Origin: Nitrospira sp. CG24D
Lineage (GTDB): Bacteria; Nitrospirota; Nitrospiria; Nitrospirales; Nitrospiraceae
Assembly: GCA_002869855.2 (NCBI GenBank)
Contig: NEWQ02000009.1
Coordinates: 65,991 to 117,139, forward strand
Reading direction: 5' to 3'
DNA: 51,149 nt
Shown: positions 42,615-50,863 of the stretch, piece by piece
How the letters are laid out: the number at the start of each line of letters is the position of its first letter
How positions within the stretch are numbered: position 1 is the stretch's first letter
Position numbers and translations under genes: made by a program
The notes under the pieces: generated by a model
What the model was told of the DNA's origin: nothing
The model's input: only the letters and a program-made list of their open reading frames with translations
The model's database searches: none

Positions 42615-44298
42615 CGAATCGCCTTCGCGAATTCTGGTCCGGGCGCCGAATTGGATCGGCGATGCCGTGATGTGCGAGCCGGCGCTACGCGGGCTGCGAG
42701 CGCTCTTTCCCAAAGCCGAGATCACAGTGCTCGCGAAGCCGGCTATAGCCGAGCTATTCATTGCCTATCCGGGCATCGATCGCCGGCTGGTCTACGATGA
42801 CCGGGGGATTCATGCGGGGCTGTCAGGAAAATGGACGCTGGCGGGCCTGCTGCGCCGGCATCGGTTCGATCTGGCGGTGTTGTTCCAAAATGCGTTTGAG
42901 GCGGCGTTGATCTCCTGGCTCGCCGGTATCCGCCGCCGTTATGGCTATGTCACCGACGGGCGCGCGTTCCTGCTGACCGACCCGGTCGCGCGTCCCGATC
43001 GCGCCACGCTTGTGCATCAAGTACACTATTATTGGGACTTGTTGAAGCCGCTCGGTGTGACCGGTTCGCCGTCTGTCCCCGCGCTGGCCGTCTCTGATGA
43101 CGAAACACGCGCGATGGATGAACGGTTGGGAGATCTTGGCGTAGGGCCGGACGATCTGATTGTTGGCGTGAATCCCGGTTCGACTTATGGAAGCGCCAAG
43201 AGATGGTTGCCTGAACGATATGCGGAGGCCGCTCTGCGGGTCTGCCGCCAGATCGAACAACAACAGCGGCGGCCGGTCTCCGTGGTGGTCCTCGGGGCCA
43301 AGGGCGAAGAGGCGTTGGGCCATTCGGTGGCAGATCGTCTCACGGTACGGTCAGCCGTGTTGTCGGGACGGACGAATATCCGGGAGCTGATGGCGGCCAC
43401 AAAGCGCTGCACAATATTACTGACTAACGATACAGGGCCGATGCACATGGCGGCGGCGTTTGCGGTGCCGGTGGTGGCGGTGTTCGGCCCCACCGATTGG
43501 CGGACCACGGCGCCGTATGGACAGGAGGCGTCGATTGTCCGGCAGCCGGTGGACTGTGCGCCTTGCCTGTTGCGGGAATGCCCCATCGATCATCGTTGTA
43601 TGACCGGCGTCACGGTGGATATGGTGACACAGGCTGCGGTCGGACAGCTGACTGACAAGGTTCAGCCAGCTGCTGTGGCTCATCACCCGGCATCTGTCAC
43701 AGGGCATTCTCCCTTGCAGGGGGTTACCATTTTTCTCGATCGTGACGGGACGCTGAATCCGGACCCCGGGTACATCGGTTCTCCTGATCAGTTCGAATTG
43801 TTTCCCGGTGTCGCCGCCGCGCTCGCGAGACTGACGCGCGCGGGAGCTCGACTGGTGGTGGTGACGAATCAATCGGGAGTCGGGCGTGGATTGTTTTCTT
43901 CCGCAGACCTTGAGGCGATTCATGCGAAGCTCCGGCGATTGCTGCATGACGCGGGGGCATCGCTGGATGCGATCTATGTGTGTCCGCATCATCCGGATGA
44001 GCGCTGCGATTGTCGGAAACCTGAGACGGGCATGATTGACCGGGCCGTGCGCGAACTGGAAATCGATCTGTCCCGCTCCTATCTCATCGGGGACCATGCC
44101 AAAGACATGGAGTTGGCCAAACGGGTGGGTGCGAAGCGCGTGTGGGTGACAACCAGCGAGCATGGAGAACTGGCCCGGACGGAGTCCGGCGAGGCTGCGG
44201 CAGTCGTTGCGCCGTCACTTGATGAGGCGGTGACGTGGATCCTGGCCGATGCCGGGGCGCATGAGCAGGGCACACCTGTCGGCGAGGGGACGTCGTAA
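42607..44298 (+). CDS. Fusion: heptosyltransferase II (WaaF) and heptose-bisphosphatase (GmhB)
   Basis: 563-residue two-domain protein. Residues about 1-345 are a GT9 heptosyltransferase starting ILVRAPNWIGDAVMCEPALRGLR (broken here as ILVRAPNWIGD and AVMCEPALRG), with NPGSTYGSAKRWLPERYA, LLTNDTGPMHMAAA and FGPTDWRTTAPYG. A short alanine/histidine-rich linker leads to a HAD domain (about 372-545) with nucleophile D378 and D380 (FLDRDGTLN), VVTNQSGVGRG, and the GmhB zinc site CPHHPDERCDCRKPETGM. GmhB makes heptose 1-phosphate, whereas WaaF uses the final ADP-heptose, so one polypeptide holds an early and a late step. GTG 42607 overlaps the lpxK end; AAGGG is 8 nt upstream. Confidence 0.93.
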   Translation: MRNESPSRILVRAPNWIGDAVMCEPALRGLRALFPKAEITVLAKPAIAELFIAYPGIDRRLVYDDRGIHAGLSGKWTLAGLLRRHRFDLAVLFQNAFEAALISWLAGIRRRYGYVTDGRAFLLTDPVARPDRATLVHQVHYYWDLLKPLGVTGSPSVPALAVSDDETRAMDERLGDLGVGPDDLIVGVNPGSTYGSAKRWLPERYAEAALRVCRQIEQQQRRPVSVVVLGAKGEEALGHSVADRLTVRSAVLSGRTNIRELMAATKRCTILLTNDTGPMHMAAAFAVPVVAVFGPTDWRTTAPYGQEASIVRQPVDCAPCLLRECPIDHRCMTGVTVDMVTQAAVGQLTDKVQPAAVAHHPASVTGHSPLQGVTIFLDRDGTLNPDPGYIGSPDQFELFPGVAAALARLTRAGARLVVVTNQSGVGRGLFSSADLEAIHAKLRRLLHDAGASLDAIYVCPHHPDERCDCRKPETGMIDRAVRELEIDLSRSYLIGDHAKDMELAKRVGAKRVWVTTSEHGELARTESGEAAAVVAPSLDEAVTWILADAGAHEQGTPVGEGTS

Positions 44299-45342
44299 AT
44301 GATATCGATGGCTGAGCCTCGACGAATTCTTCTGATCAAGCCGAGCTCGCTCGGCGACATTGTGCATGCCATGCCGGTGGTCGCGGCGTTCAAACAGCGC
44401 TGGCCGTCAGCGCATCTGACCTGGCTGGTGAAGCGCCAATGGGCTGAGATCGTGCAAAGAATTGAAGGGGTCGATGCCGTGTGGCCGGTCGATCCCACCC
44501 TGGCATCGTGGGTCGGTCAAGCCCTGGCGCTGAGGGCGCAGCGGTTTGACCTGGTCGTCGATCTTCAGGGTCTCTTGCGCAGTGCGCTGGTGGCTCGGAT
44601 CACCGGATGCGCTCAACGAGTGGGGTTTGCCAATGGGCGTGAGGGGAGTCCGTGGTTGTATTCGCACCAGGTGGCTGTGCCGACGACTGAGATGCACGCG
44701 GCGGATCGGTATCTGCTGATTGCGAAGGAGCTGGGCGCGTCGGTTGACGCCGGGCCGCAATTCCGATTCAGACTGCCGTCGCAGGATGTCACGGCGCTGC
44801 GGGATCTGTTTCGGCGCAAGGGCATCGATCTGGATGCGCCGTGGGTGGCCATGAATGTCTCCGCGCGCTGGCAGACGAAACGCTGGCCGGCCGCATCGTT
44901 TGCCGCCGTGGCGACTCAACTGGCGGCTCGCGGCATCGGGCCTCTCGTGGTGATCGGCGGGCCGGACGAGCGGGAGGCAAGCGGTCTCGTGCGTAGTCTG
45001 ACGGCTTGTCCGGTTGTCGATCTGACCGGCGAGACGCCGATTGGATTGTTGCCGGCTCTGTTGTCGAAAGCCTGTGTGTTGATCACGAACGATTCAGGGC
45101 CGATGCATGTGGCCGCGGCAGTGGGCAGGCCGGTGGTGTCGATCTTCGGGCCCACCAGCGCGGTGCGTACCGGTCCTTACGGAGCAGGGCATACCGTATT
45201 GACTCATGACCTGCCTTGTCGTCCTTGCTTCAGTCGCGTCTGCCGCAATGCGGTGCCGATGGAATGTCTCGAATCGATTACTTCTGAACAGGTCGTGGCG
45301 GCTGTGGTGGCGCAGCAATCCTGCCGTATGGTGTCACGATGA
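44299..45342 (+). CDS. GT9 glycosyltransferase, heptosyltransferase I-like (WaaC)
   Basis: 347-residue GT9 enzyme. The opening ILLIKPSSLGDIVHAMPVVAA is the WaaC-type acceptor signature, and FDLVVDLQGLLRSALVAR, GFANGREGSPWLYSH, NVSARWQTKRWPAASFA and ITNDSGPMHVAAAVGRPVVS follow in the expected order. Likely adds the first heptose to Kdo. ATG 44299 is directly after the fusion gene's stop; the stop overlaps the next GT9 gene (ATGA). Confidence 0.9.
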   Translation: MISMAEPRRILLIKPSSLGDIVHAMPVVAAFKQRWPSAHLTWLVKRQWAEIVQRIEGVDAVWPVDPTLASWVGQALALRAQRFDLVVDLQGLLRSALVARITGCAQRVGFANGREGSPWLYSHQVAVPTTEMHAADRYLLIAKELGASVDAGPQFRFRLPSQDVTALRDLFRRKGIDLDAPWVAMNVSARWQTKRWPAASFAAVATQLAARGIGPLVVIGGPDEREASGLVRSLTACPVVDLTGETPIGLLPALLSKACVLITNDSGPMHVAAAVGRPVVSIFGPTSAVRTGPYGAGHTVLTHDLPCRPCFSRVCRNAVPMECLESITSEQVVAAVVAQQSCRMVSR

Positions 45343-46358
45343 ATGTGCTGATCGTGCGTCCCGACGGGATCGGCGATCTGGTGCTCTCGCTTCCGGTTGC
45401 GGCGCAATTGCGACAATTGATGCCCGGAGTTCGCATCGGCGTGCTGGCGAATCCCGTGGCGGCGCCGATCTTAGAGCATCATCCCGATATCGATTATGTG
45501 CGAACGGTGTCCTTGCAGGCGTCGATTCCTGACATGATGCAAGTGTTCTCCGGCGGGATTGACACGGTCATTTTTCTCAAGCCGTTTCGCCGGTTGATGT
45601 GGGCAGCCTGGCGGGCGGGCATTCCGCTTCGCGTGGCAACGGGCTTCCGGTGGCAGAGTGTGCTGGCGAATCGCTGGATTTATGAGCACCGAAGCAGTTT
45701 TCAAAAGCATGAGTCCGAATGCAATGTGGAGATGCTCAAAGGTCTTCGGCTGACGCCGTTGCCTGTGGCAACACCAGCATTGCGACTGACGGATATCGAG
45801 CGGACCGATGGGGAACGCCGATGGAGCGGCCCTACATTGCCGCGAGTCGTCATTCATCCTGGTGGTGTGTCGGCCCGGCATTGGCGACCGGCACAGTATC
45901 GGGATCTTGCCCAGACGTTGGCTCAACAAGGGTATGCGGTGGTGTTGACGGGTAGCCAGGCCGAATGTGATCAATTCCGGAGCGAGGTATTGGACGGTGT
46001 CGTGCTTCACCCCAGGGTCAATAACCTCATGGGACAACTTACCATTCGGGAATTGATGGCGGTGATCGCGGCTGCGCAGGTGGTAGTGTCCGGTGCGACC
46101 GGTCCAGCTCATCTCGCTGCCGCGCTGAATGTTCCCACGGTCAGTCTGTTTGATCCGCGCCGAAACAATTTGCCGACCCGCTGGAAACCATTGGGGCGTG
46201 GCGTGCTGCTTCGACCGGATGTACCGACCTGTGAGAAGTGTATCGGCGAAGCGTGCCCTTATTGGGATTGTCTTGATCGATTTACCGTTGAGAATGTCGC
46301 CGCTCGACTCGGCGCTGTTGTTCAGTCCGCCCAGCCGTTAACGATCCACCACATCTAG
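45339..46358 (+). CDS. GT9 family glycosyltransferase (third in the row)
   Basis: 339-residue GT9 member with VLIVRPDGIGDLVLSLPVAAQLR, a central VVIHPGGVSARHWRPAQYRDLA, and GATGPAHLAAALNVPTVSLFDPRR. Less typical than its two neighbours; it probably adds a further core sugar, with donor and acceptor unknown. Cysteines near the end (CEKCIGEACPYWDCL) are typical of this GT9 branch. Last gene of the LPS core run; the next gene starts after a 128-nt gap with a possible promoter. Confidence 0.88.
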   Translation: MNVLIVRPDGIGDLVLSLPVAAQLRQLMPGVRIGVLANPVAAPILEHHPDIDYVRTVSLQASIPDMMQVFSGGIDTVIFLKPFRRLMWAAWRAGIPLRVATGFRWQSVLANRWIYEHRSSFQKHESECNVEMLKGLRLTPLPVATPALRLTDIERTDGERRWSGPTLPRVVIHPGGVSARHWRPAQYRDLAQTLAQQGYAVVLTGSQAECDQFRSEVLDGVVLHPRVNNLMGQLTIRELMAVIAAAQVVVSGATGPAHLAAALNVPTVSLFDPRRNNLPTRWKPLGRGVLLRPDVPTCEKCIGEACPYWDCLDRFTVENVAARLGAVVQSAQPLTIHHI

Positions 46359-46424
46359 GCGTCATCGACTTAGCCAATCTTTCCCCTAGAGCGTTGATAT
46401 CCCTACCTATTGTGGAATTCTTTC

Positions 46425-46453
46425 TTGACTCCCTCTCCTAATTGTGTTCATAT
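46425..46453 (+). promoter_or_regulatory. Possible promoter of the surface-glycan regulator genes
   Basis: TTGACT (46425-46430) with TCATAT 17 nt downstream (46448-46453). The -35 is good and the -10 weak. It would start transcription near 46460. Confidence 0.35.
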
Positions 46454-46486
46454 CCTGAACGTTTTTCCGTGGAGCCTCTAAATGAG

Positions 46487-47074
46487 ATGAATCTTCAGGG
46501 GCAACGAGACCTTATTCTGCTCACGGAGTTGGAGCGGGACGGTGCGGTCACGCAACGGTCCCTCGCCATTAAATTAGGCGTGGCGCTTGGTCTCACGAAT
46601 CTGTACGTGAAGCGACTCGCGAGAAAGGGATACGTCAAGGTCACGACCATCCCATCTCACCGGATTCGCTATCTGTTGACGCCTCAAGGATTTGCCGAGA
46701 AGTCCCGGCTCACCTACCTCTATATGCAGTACTCCCTATCTCACTATCGGGATATGCGCGCGCGATTGCGCGATGTTCTGTCTCGGATCACTGTGGTGGG
46801 AGGCCGGCGGATTGTGATCTTTGGAACGAGCGAATTTGCTGAAATGGCCTATCTCTCTTTGCGGGAGATGGACATGGAGTTAGTGGGGTTCGTGAGTGAC
46901 GGGACGGCTGGAACGTTTCTCTCATATCCCGTCTCGCATCCGAGTGTGTTGAAAGAGTGGGAGTTCGACGCAGTGGTGCTTGCCGATCTTGATCGGTCGC
47001 ATGAACACGGTGAAATGCTGGCGCAGTACCAGGTTCCGAACGGCAAGGTGCTCGTACTCGGACCAACGGTCTGA
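46487..47074 (+). CDS. Winged-helix regulator with C-terminal nucleotide-binding-like domain
   Basis: About 195 residues. The N-terminus is a MarR-like winged helix (LILLTELERDGAVTQRSLA, then the recognition helix LGLTNLYVKRLARKGYV and the wing RIRYLLTPQGF). The second half has a Rossmann-like start (RRIVIFGTSEFAEMAYLSL) and resembles the nucleotide-binding half of sugar-acyltransferase PglD-type proteins. Such regulators are seen at the head of exopolysaccharide loci, so control of the downstream glycan genes is likely but inferred. Start choice: ATG 46487 or GTG 46469; the TTG at 46442 lies in the putative promoter. Confidence 0.82.
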   Translation: MNLQGQRDLILLTELERDGAVTQRSLAIKLGVALGLTNLYVKRLARKGYVKVTTIPSHRIRYLLTPQGFAEKSRLTYLYMQYSLSHYRDMRARLRDVLSRITVVGGRRIVIFGTSEFAEMAYLSLREMDMELVGFVSDGTAGTFLSYPVSHPSVLKEWEFDAVVLADLDRSHEHGEMLAQYQVPNGKVLVLGPTV

Positions 47075-47130
47075 GTAGGCCGTAAGTTCAGGTAGTTTTT
47101 GGTGTTCACTGTAAGTGAGAGGGCGAAGCT

Positions 47131-47637
47131 GTGTCTGAGTCGGCGCCGAAATCCCAGTGGTACGCACTTCGTACCAGGTCGCGCCATGAAAAGTTGGTGC
47201 GAGATCAGTTGGAGAAGCAAGGGATCGAGCCGTTGCTGCCGACAGTGAAGCGGCTGAGTCAGTGGAAGGATCGCAAGAAGGAGATTGAAGTTCCGCTGTT
47301 TTCAGGGTACTGCTTCGTAAGGTTTTCGCAGCAGGATAGGCTTCCCGTGCAGAAGGTGTCTGGGGTGGTCGAAGTTGTGGGGAGTGGAAGCCATCCTGAG
47401 CCGATTCCGGAGGAAGAGATTGAAGCACTGAAGATGCTAATGACCAGTGTCCTGCCGTATGACCCTCATCCATATCTCCATGAGGGAATGATGGTGGAAG
47501 TGGTGCGGGGGCCATTGCGAGGTGTGCATGGCATTCTCTTGCGGAAGGAGAAGCGGCATCGGTTGGTGATCGGTGTCCGCTTGATTCAGCAGGCGGCGGC
47601 GGTGGAGATCGATGTGCAAGATGTGGTGCCGGTGTAA
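47131..47637 (+). CDS. NusG/RfaH-like transcription antitermination protein
   Basis: 168-residue NusG paralogue. The NGN domain (about 8-105) has WYALRTRSRHEKLVRDQLEKQ and the VPLFSGYCFVRF strand, and the KOW motif lies at about 118-145 (EGMMVEVVRGPLRGVHGIL). Specialised NusG paralogues such as RfaH, UpxY and LoaP promote transcription through long polysaccharide operons, and this one sits immediately ahead of the sugar-nucleotide genes. GTG start 47131 after a 56-nt gap. No recognisable ops element was found. Confidence 0.92.
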   Translation: MSESAPKSQWYALRTRSRHEKLVRDQLEKQGIEPLLPTVKRLSQWKDRKKEIEVPLFSGYCFVRFSQQDRLPVQKVSGVVEVVGSGSHPEPIPEEEIEALKMLMTSVLPYDPHPYLHEGMMVEVVRGPLRGVHGILLRKEKRHRLVIGVRLIQQAAAVEIDVQDVVPV

Positions 47638-47701
47638 GAGGCTGGGAACGCGATGAGGAATTTATTGGAACTTCAGCCGACTGACACGAACGTGCAATCC
47701 A

Positions 47702-48673
47702 ATGCCGTGCACTCCCAGGCGGGTTACGATTGTGACTGATCCGAACATCAACAAGCCTGGACTCTTGCTGACAGGTGGTAGTGGTCTTCTCGCACTCAAC
47801 TGGGCTTGTGCGATGCGCAATCGGTGGAATGTGGTCCTGGGGGTGCATGAGCATACTGTTCGTCTTGCCGGAACGAGAGTGACTAGACTGAACTTACAGG
47901 ATGTTATGGAGTTAGGACGCCAGCTGGATGTGCTTTCCCCCGATCTCGTGGTGCACACCGCTGGATTGACGAGTGTTGATCGCTGTGAAGAGAATCGCGC
48001 ACTGGCCAATGAGGCGAATGCCGTCATTGCGCGCAATATTGCTGAAGCGACTGCAAAGAGAAATATTGCGTTTGTTCATATATCCACCGATCACTTGTTT
48101 GCGGGGGACCGATGCTCTTACTCCGAGCAAGAACCGGTTCAGCCGATCAACGAATACGGTCGATCAAAAGCTCTCGCGGAGCAGTGGGTCAAAGCCTCAT
48201 ATCCGAAGTGTCTGATCTTGCGCACTAATTTTTTCGGCTGGGGGCATCGACATCGGCAATCATTCAGCGATTGGTTGATCTATAATCTTCGAGCCGGCAA
48301 GCCGCTCACGCTTTTTGACGATGTCTACTTTACTCCTATTCTGGCTGATCGATTGGCATTGGCCGCGCACGAACTGGTTGAAAAGGGCGCCTCGGGCATC
48401 TTCAATTTGGTCGGGCCAACCCGGCTATCAAAGTACGAGTTCGGGCTGAGAGTGTCGGACTCTTTCAGCCTGCCGGCCAGTCTAATCAATCGCGGACAAC
48501 TTTCCCGTGCCACCTTGTTGGCCCCGCGTCCTCGGGATATGTCTCTGGATAGCAGTAAGGCGCAACATATGCTTGGGCATGGATTAGGATTGGTCCAGGA
48601 TTATCTGGAAGAGTTGCAATTGCAGGAAGCAACAGGCCGTCGATCGGAACTCCTTGAGTCAGTCGACCAATAG
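47702..48673 (+). CDS. RmlD-like sugar-nucleotide reductase (extended SDR)
   Basis: 323-residue extended short-chain dehydrogenase related to dTDP-4-dehydrorhamnose reductase. It has the cofactor motif LLLTGGSGLLALNWA, VVHTAGLTSVDRCEENRALA, HISTDHLFAG, and a catalytic YGRSKALAEQWV (Tyr-x-x-x-Lys). Substrate unknown, likely a nucleotide sugar of the downstream glycan. The start is uncertain: ATG 47702 or GTG 47732 (no ribosome site at either). A 28-codon frame at 47653-47739 with GAGG upstream overlaps the latter and might couple translation. Confidence 0.87.
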   Translation: MPCTPRRVTIVTDPNINKPGLLLTGGSGLLALNWACAMRNRWNVVLGVHEHTVRLAGTRVTRLNLQDVMELGRQLDVLSPDLVVHTAGLTSVDRCEENRALANEANAVIARNIAEATAKRNIAFVHISTDHLFAGDRCSYSEQEPVQPINEYGRSKALAEQWVKASYPKCLILRTNFFGWGHRHRQSFSDWLIYNLRAGKPLTLFDDVYFTPILADRLALAAHELVEKGASGIFNLVGPTRLSKYEFGLRVSDSFSLPASLINRGQLSRATLLAPRPRDMSLDSSKAQHMLGHGLGLVQDYLEELQLQEATGRRSELLESVDQ

Positions 48674-48683
48674 GGGAAAGTCT

Positions 48684-49682
48684 ATGCTAACAGGGGCATC
48701 CATTCTCATAACCGGTGGCACGGGATCATTCGGTCATACCTTCGTTCCCATGACATTGGCCAAGTTTAACCCTTCCCGACTTGTGATCTTGTCCCGCGAT
48801 GAGATGAAGCAATGGGAAATGGCCAAGTTGTTTCAGCATGATCGAAGAGTGCGCTTCTTTATCGGTGACGTGCGAGACAAAGATCGTCTTCATCGTGCCT
48901 TCAGCGGGGTCGACTACGTTGTGCATGCCGCTGCGACGAAGATTGTTCCGACAGCCGAGTACAATCCCTTTGAATGCATCAAAACCAACATCGACGGCGC
49001 AATGAATGTGATTGATGCCTGCATCAATCAGAAGGTCAAAGGCGTCATCGCACTTTCCACCGACAAAGCCAGCAGTCCGGCGAATTTGTACGGAGCGTCC
49101 AAGCTGGCATCGGATAAGTTATTCGTAGCCAGCAATGCGTATTCCGGAATGCAGAGCACCCGCTTTGCGGTGGTCAGGTATGGGAACGTCATGGGGTCGC
49201 GCGGATCGGTCATCCCGTTCTTCATGTCGCTTGCCGATACCGGGAGATTGCCGATCACCGATGTCCGGATGACGCGCTTTATGATCTCACTCGAGCAGGC
49301 CGTCGAGTTGGTTTGGCATGCGTTCGAGGATATGGTGGGAGGGGAAATCTATGTCAGGAAAATCCCATCCATGACGATTACGGACATTGCAAAAGCAGTT
49401 GCACCGGAGGCGAAGTTCGACATTATCGGCATCCGTCCCGGAGAGAAGCTGCACGAGCAGATGATCAGCTCGGAGGATTCATTTTCTACGTATGAATACT
49501 CGAGCTACTACAAAATCCTGCCTGCGCTGAATGCCTGGTGCGATGATCCCAAGCGCATCAAAGATGGTCGAAAGGTGCCGGAAGGATTCATGTACACCTC
49601 CGACACAAATCCAGAATGGATGCCCGTCTCCTCCCTGCAGGCCTGGATTAGGGAATATCAGCAGAAGCCAGGGTTGCCCTAG
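48684..49682 (+). CDS. pseB: UDP-N-acetylglucosamine 4,6-dehydratase (inverting) PseB
   Basis: First enzyme of pseudaminic acid synthesis. The 332-residue product has ILITGGTGSFGHTFV, ILSRDEMKQWEMAK, VVHAAATKIVPTAEYNPFE, and STDKASSPANLYGASKLASD, the combination typical of FlaA1/PseB. Later motifs (RYGNVMGSRGSVIPFF and MTRFMI) complete the fold. ATG 48684 follows AGGGGAAAG. Next to pseC (2-nt gap), which supports the assignment; related polysaccharide dehydratases (CapD/WbjB-like) cannot be fully excluded. Confidence 0.92.
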   Translation: MLTGASILITGGTGSFGHTFVPMTLAKFNPSRLVILSRDEMKQWEMAKLFQHDRRVRFFIGDVRDKDRLHRAFSGVDYVVHAAATKIVPTAEYNPFECIKTNIDGAMNVIDACINQKVKGVIALSTDKASSPANLYGASKLASDKLFVASNAYSGMQSTRFAVVRYGNVMGSRGSVIPFFMSLADTGRLPITDVRMTRFMISLEQAVELVWHAFEDMVGGEIYVRKIPSMTITDIAKAVAPEAKFDIIGIRPGEKLHEQMISSEDSFSTYEYSSYYKILPALNAWCDDPKRIKDGRKVPEGFMYTSDTNPEWMPVSSLQAWIREYQQKPGLP

Positions 49683-49684
49683 CG

Positions 49685-50863
49685 ATGGACATGATTTCGT
49701 ACGGCCGGCAGCACATCGACGACGCCGATATTCAGGCGGTGGTGGAGTGTCTTCGGAGCGGTGCTCTCACTCAGGGGCCCAAAGTCGCTGAGTTTGAACA
49801 GGCCATCTCCGCCTATGTGGGAGTTCGCTATGCCGTTGCGGTTTCCAATGGCACGGCGGCGCTGCATCTTGCGGCGATCGCGGCTGATGTCGGCTCTTCT
49901 TCTGCGGTGGTCACCTCTCCCATTACTTTTGTGGCGAGTGCCAATGCCGCGCTGTATGTCGGTGCGCGGCCGGTATTTTCCGATGTGGATCCCGAAACAA
50001 TCAATCTTTCTCCATCTGGATTGGTGCATACGCTTGATCAGCATCCTGACGCGAAGGTCATTATCCCCGTGCATTTCGCAGGGCTCCCTTGCGATATGGT
50101 TGCGATAAGCGCGGCCGCAGACAACGCAGGGGCGGTAATCATCGAGGATGCGGCTCATGCCCTAGGTTCCCGCTACTCGGATGGAAAAATGGTTGGGTCC
50201 TGTGCGCATTCGTTGATGACTACATTCTCTTTCCATCCTGTGAAATCGATCACCACCGGTGAAGGCGGAATGGTCACGACGAATGATGAGCAGGTGTACC
50301 GGAGGCTGTTACGTCTTCGCAGTCATGGCATCAATAAGGGCTCGGATGAGTTCTTGGACCAGGACGCTGCGTTCACAGACGGACGGCCCAACCCTTGGTA
50401 CTATGAGATGCAGGAGCTGAGCTTCAATTATCGGATCACAGATATTCAATGTGCGTTGGGGATTACGCAATTAGCCAAGCTAGACAAGTTTGTTGCACGG
50501 CGTCGGCAGCTAGTGGCTCGGTATGACGAAGCCTTCGTGGACTCCAAGCTGATTCGGCCAATCCAATTAGGCCAGCGAGACCGGAGCGCCCACCATCTGT
50601 ACGCAGTACGGATTGATTTTTCCGCCGCAGGGATCAGCCGGGCCGAATTCATGACTCGACTTCGAGAGAGGGGGGTCATCAGTCAGGTGCATTACATGCC
50701 GGTTCCGGCACATCCCTATTATCGCCGTTTAGGCTTCTGCTCTGATCACTATCCGAACGCACAGGCCTACTACCGGCAGGCCTTAAGCCTTCCGTTGTTC
50801 TATGATCTTACGGAAAAGCAGCAAGATACGGTGATCGCTCTTTTGATTAATTTGCTGCAGTGA
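49685..50863 (+). CDS. pseC: UDP-4-amino-4,6-dideoxy-N-acetyl-L-altrosamine transaminase PseC
   Basis: PLP-dependent DegT/DnrJ-type aminotransferase, the second pseudaminic acid step. The 392-residue product starts ISYGRQHIDDADIQAVVE, and has GALTQGPKVAEFE, AVSNGTAALHLA, IIEDAAHALGS (cofactor Asp), the Schiff-base lysine K187 in FSFHPVKSITTGEGG, and FNYRITDIQCALG. ATG 49685 is 2 nt after pseB; the stop overlaps the next gene (GTGA). Confidence 0.94.
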   Translation: MDMISYGRQHIDDADIQAVVECLRSGALTQGPKVAEFEQAISAYVGVRYAVAVSNGTAALHLAAIAADVGSSSAVVTSPITFVASANAALYVGARPVFSDVDPETINLSPSGLVHTLDQHPDAKVIIPVHFAGLPCDMVAISAAADNAGAVIIEDAAHALGSRYSDGKMVGSCAHSLMTTFSFHPVKSITTGEGGMVTTNDEQVYRRLLRLRSHGINKGSDEFLDQDAAFTDGRPNPWYYEMQELSFNYRITDIQCALGITQLAKLDKFVARRRQLVARYDEAFVDSKLIRPIQLGQRDRSAHHLYAVRIDFSAAGISRAEFMTRLRERGVISQVHYMPVPAHPYYRRLGFCSDHYPNAQAYYRQALSLPLFYDLTEKQQDTVIALLINLLQ

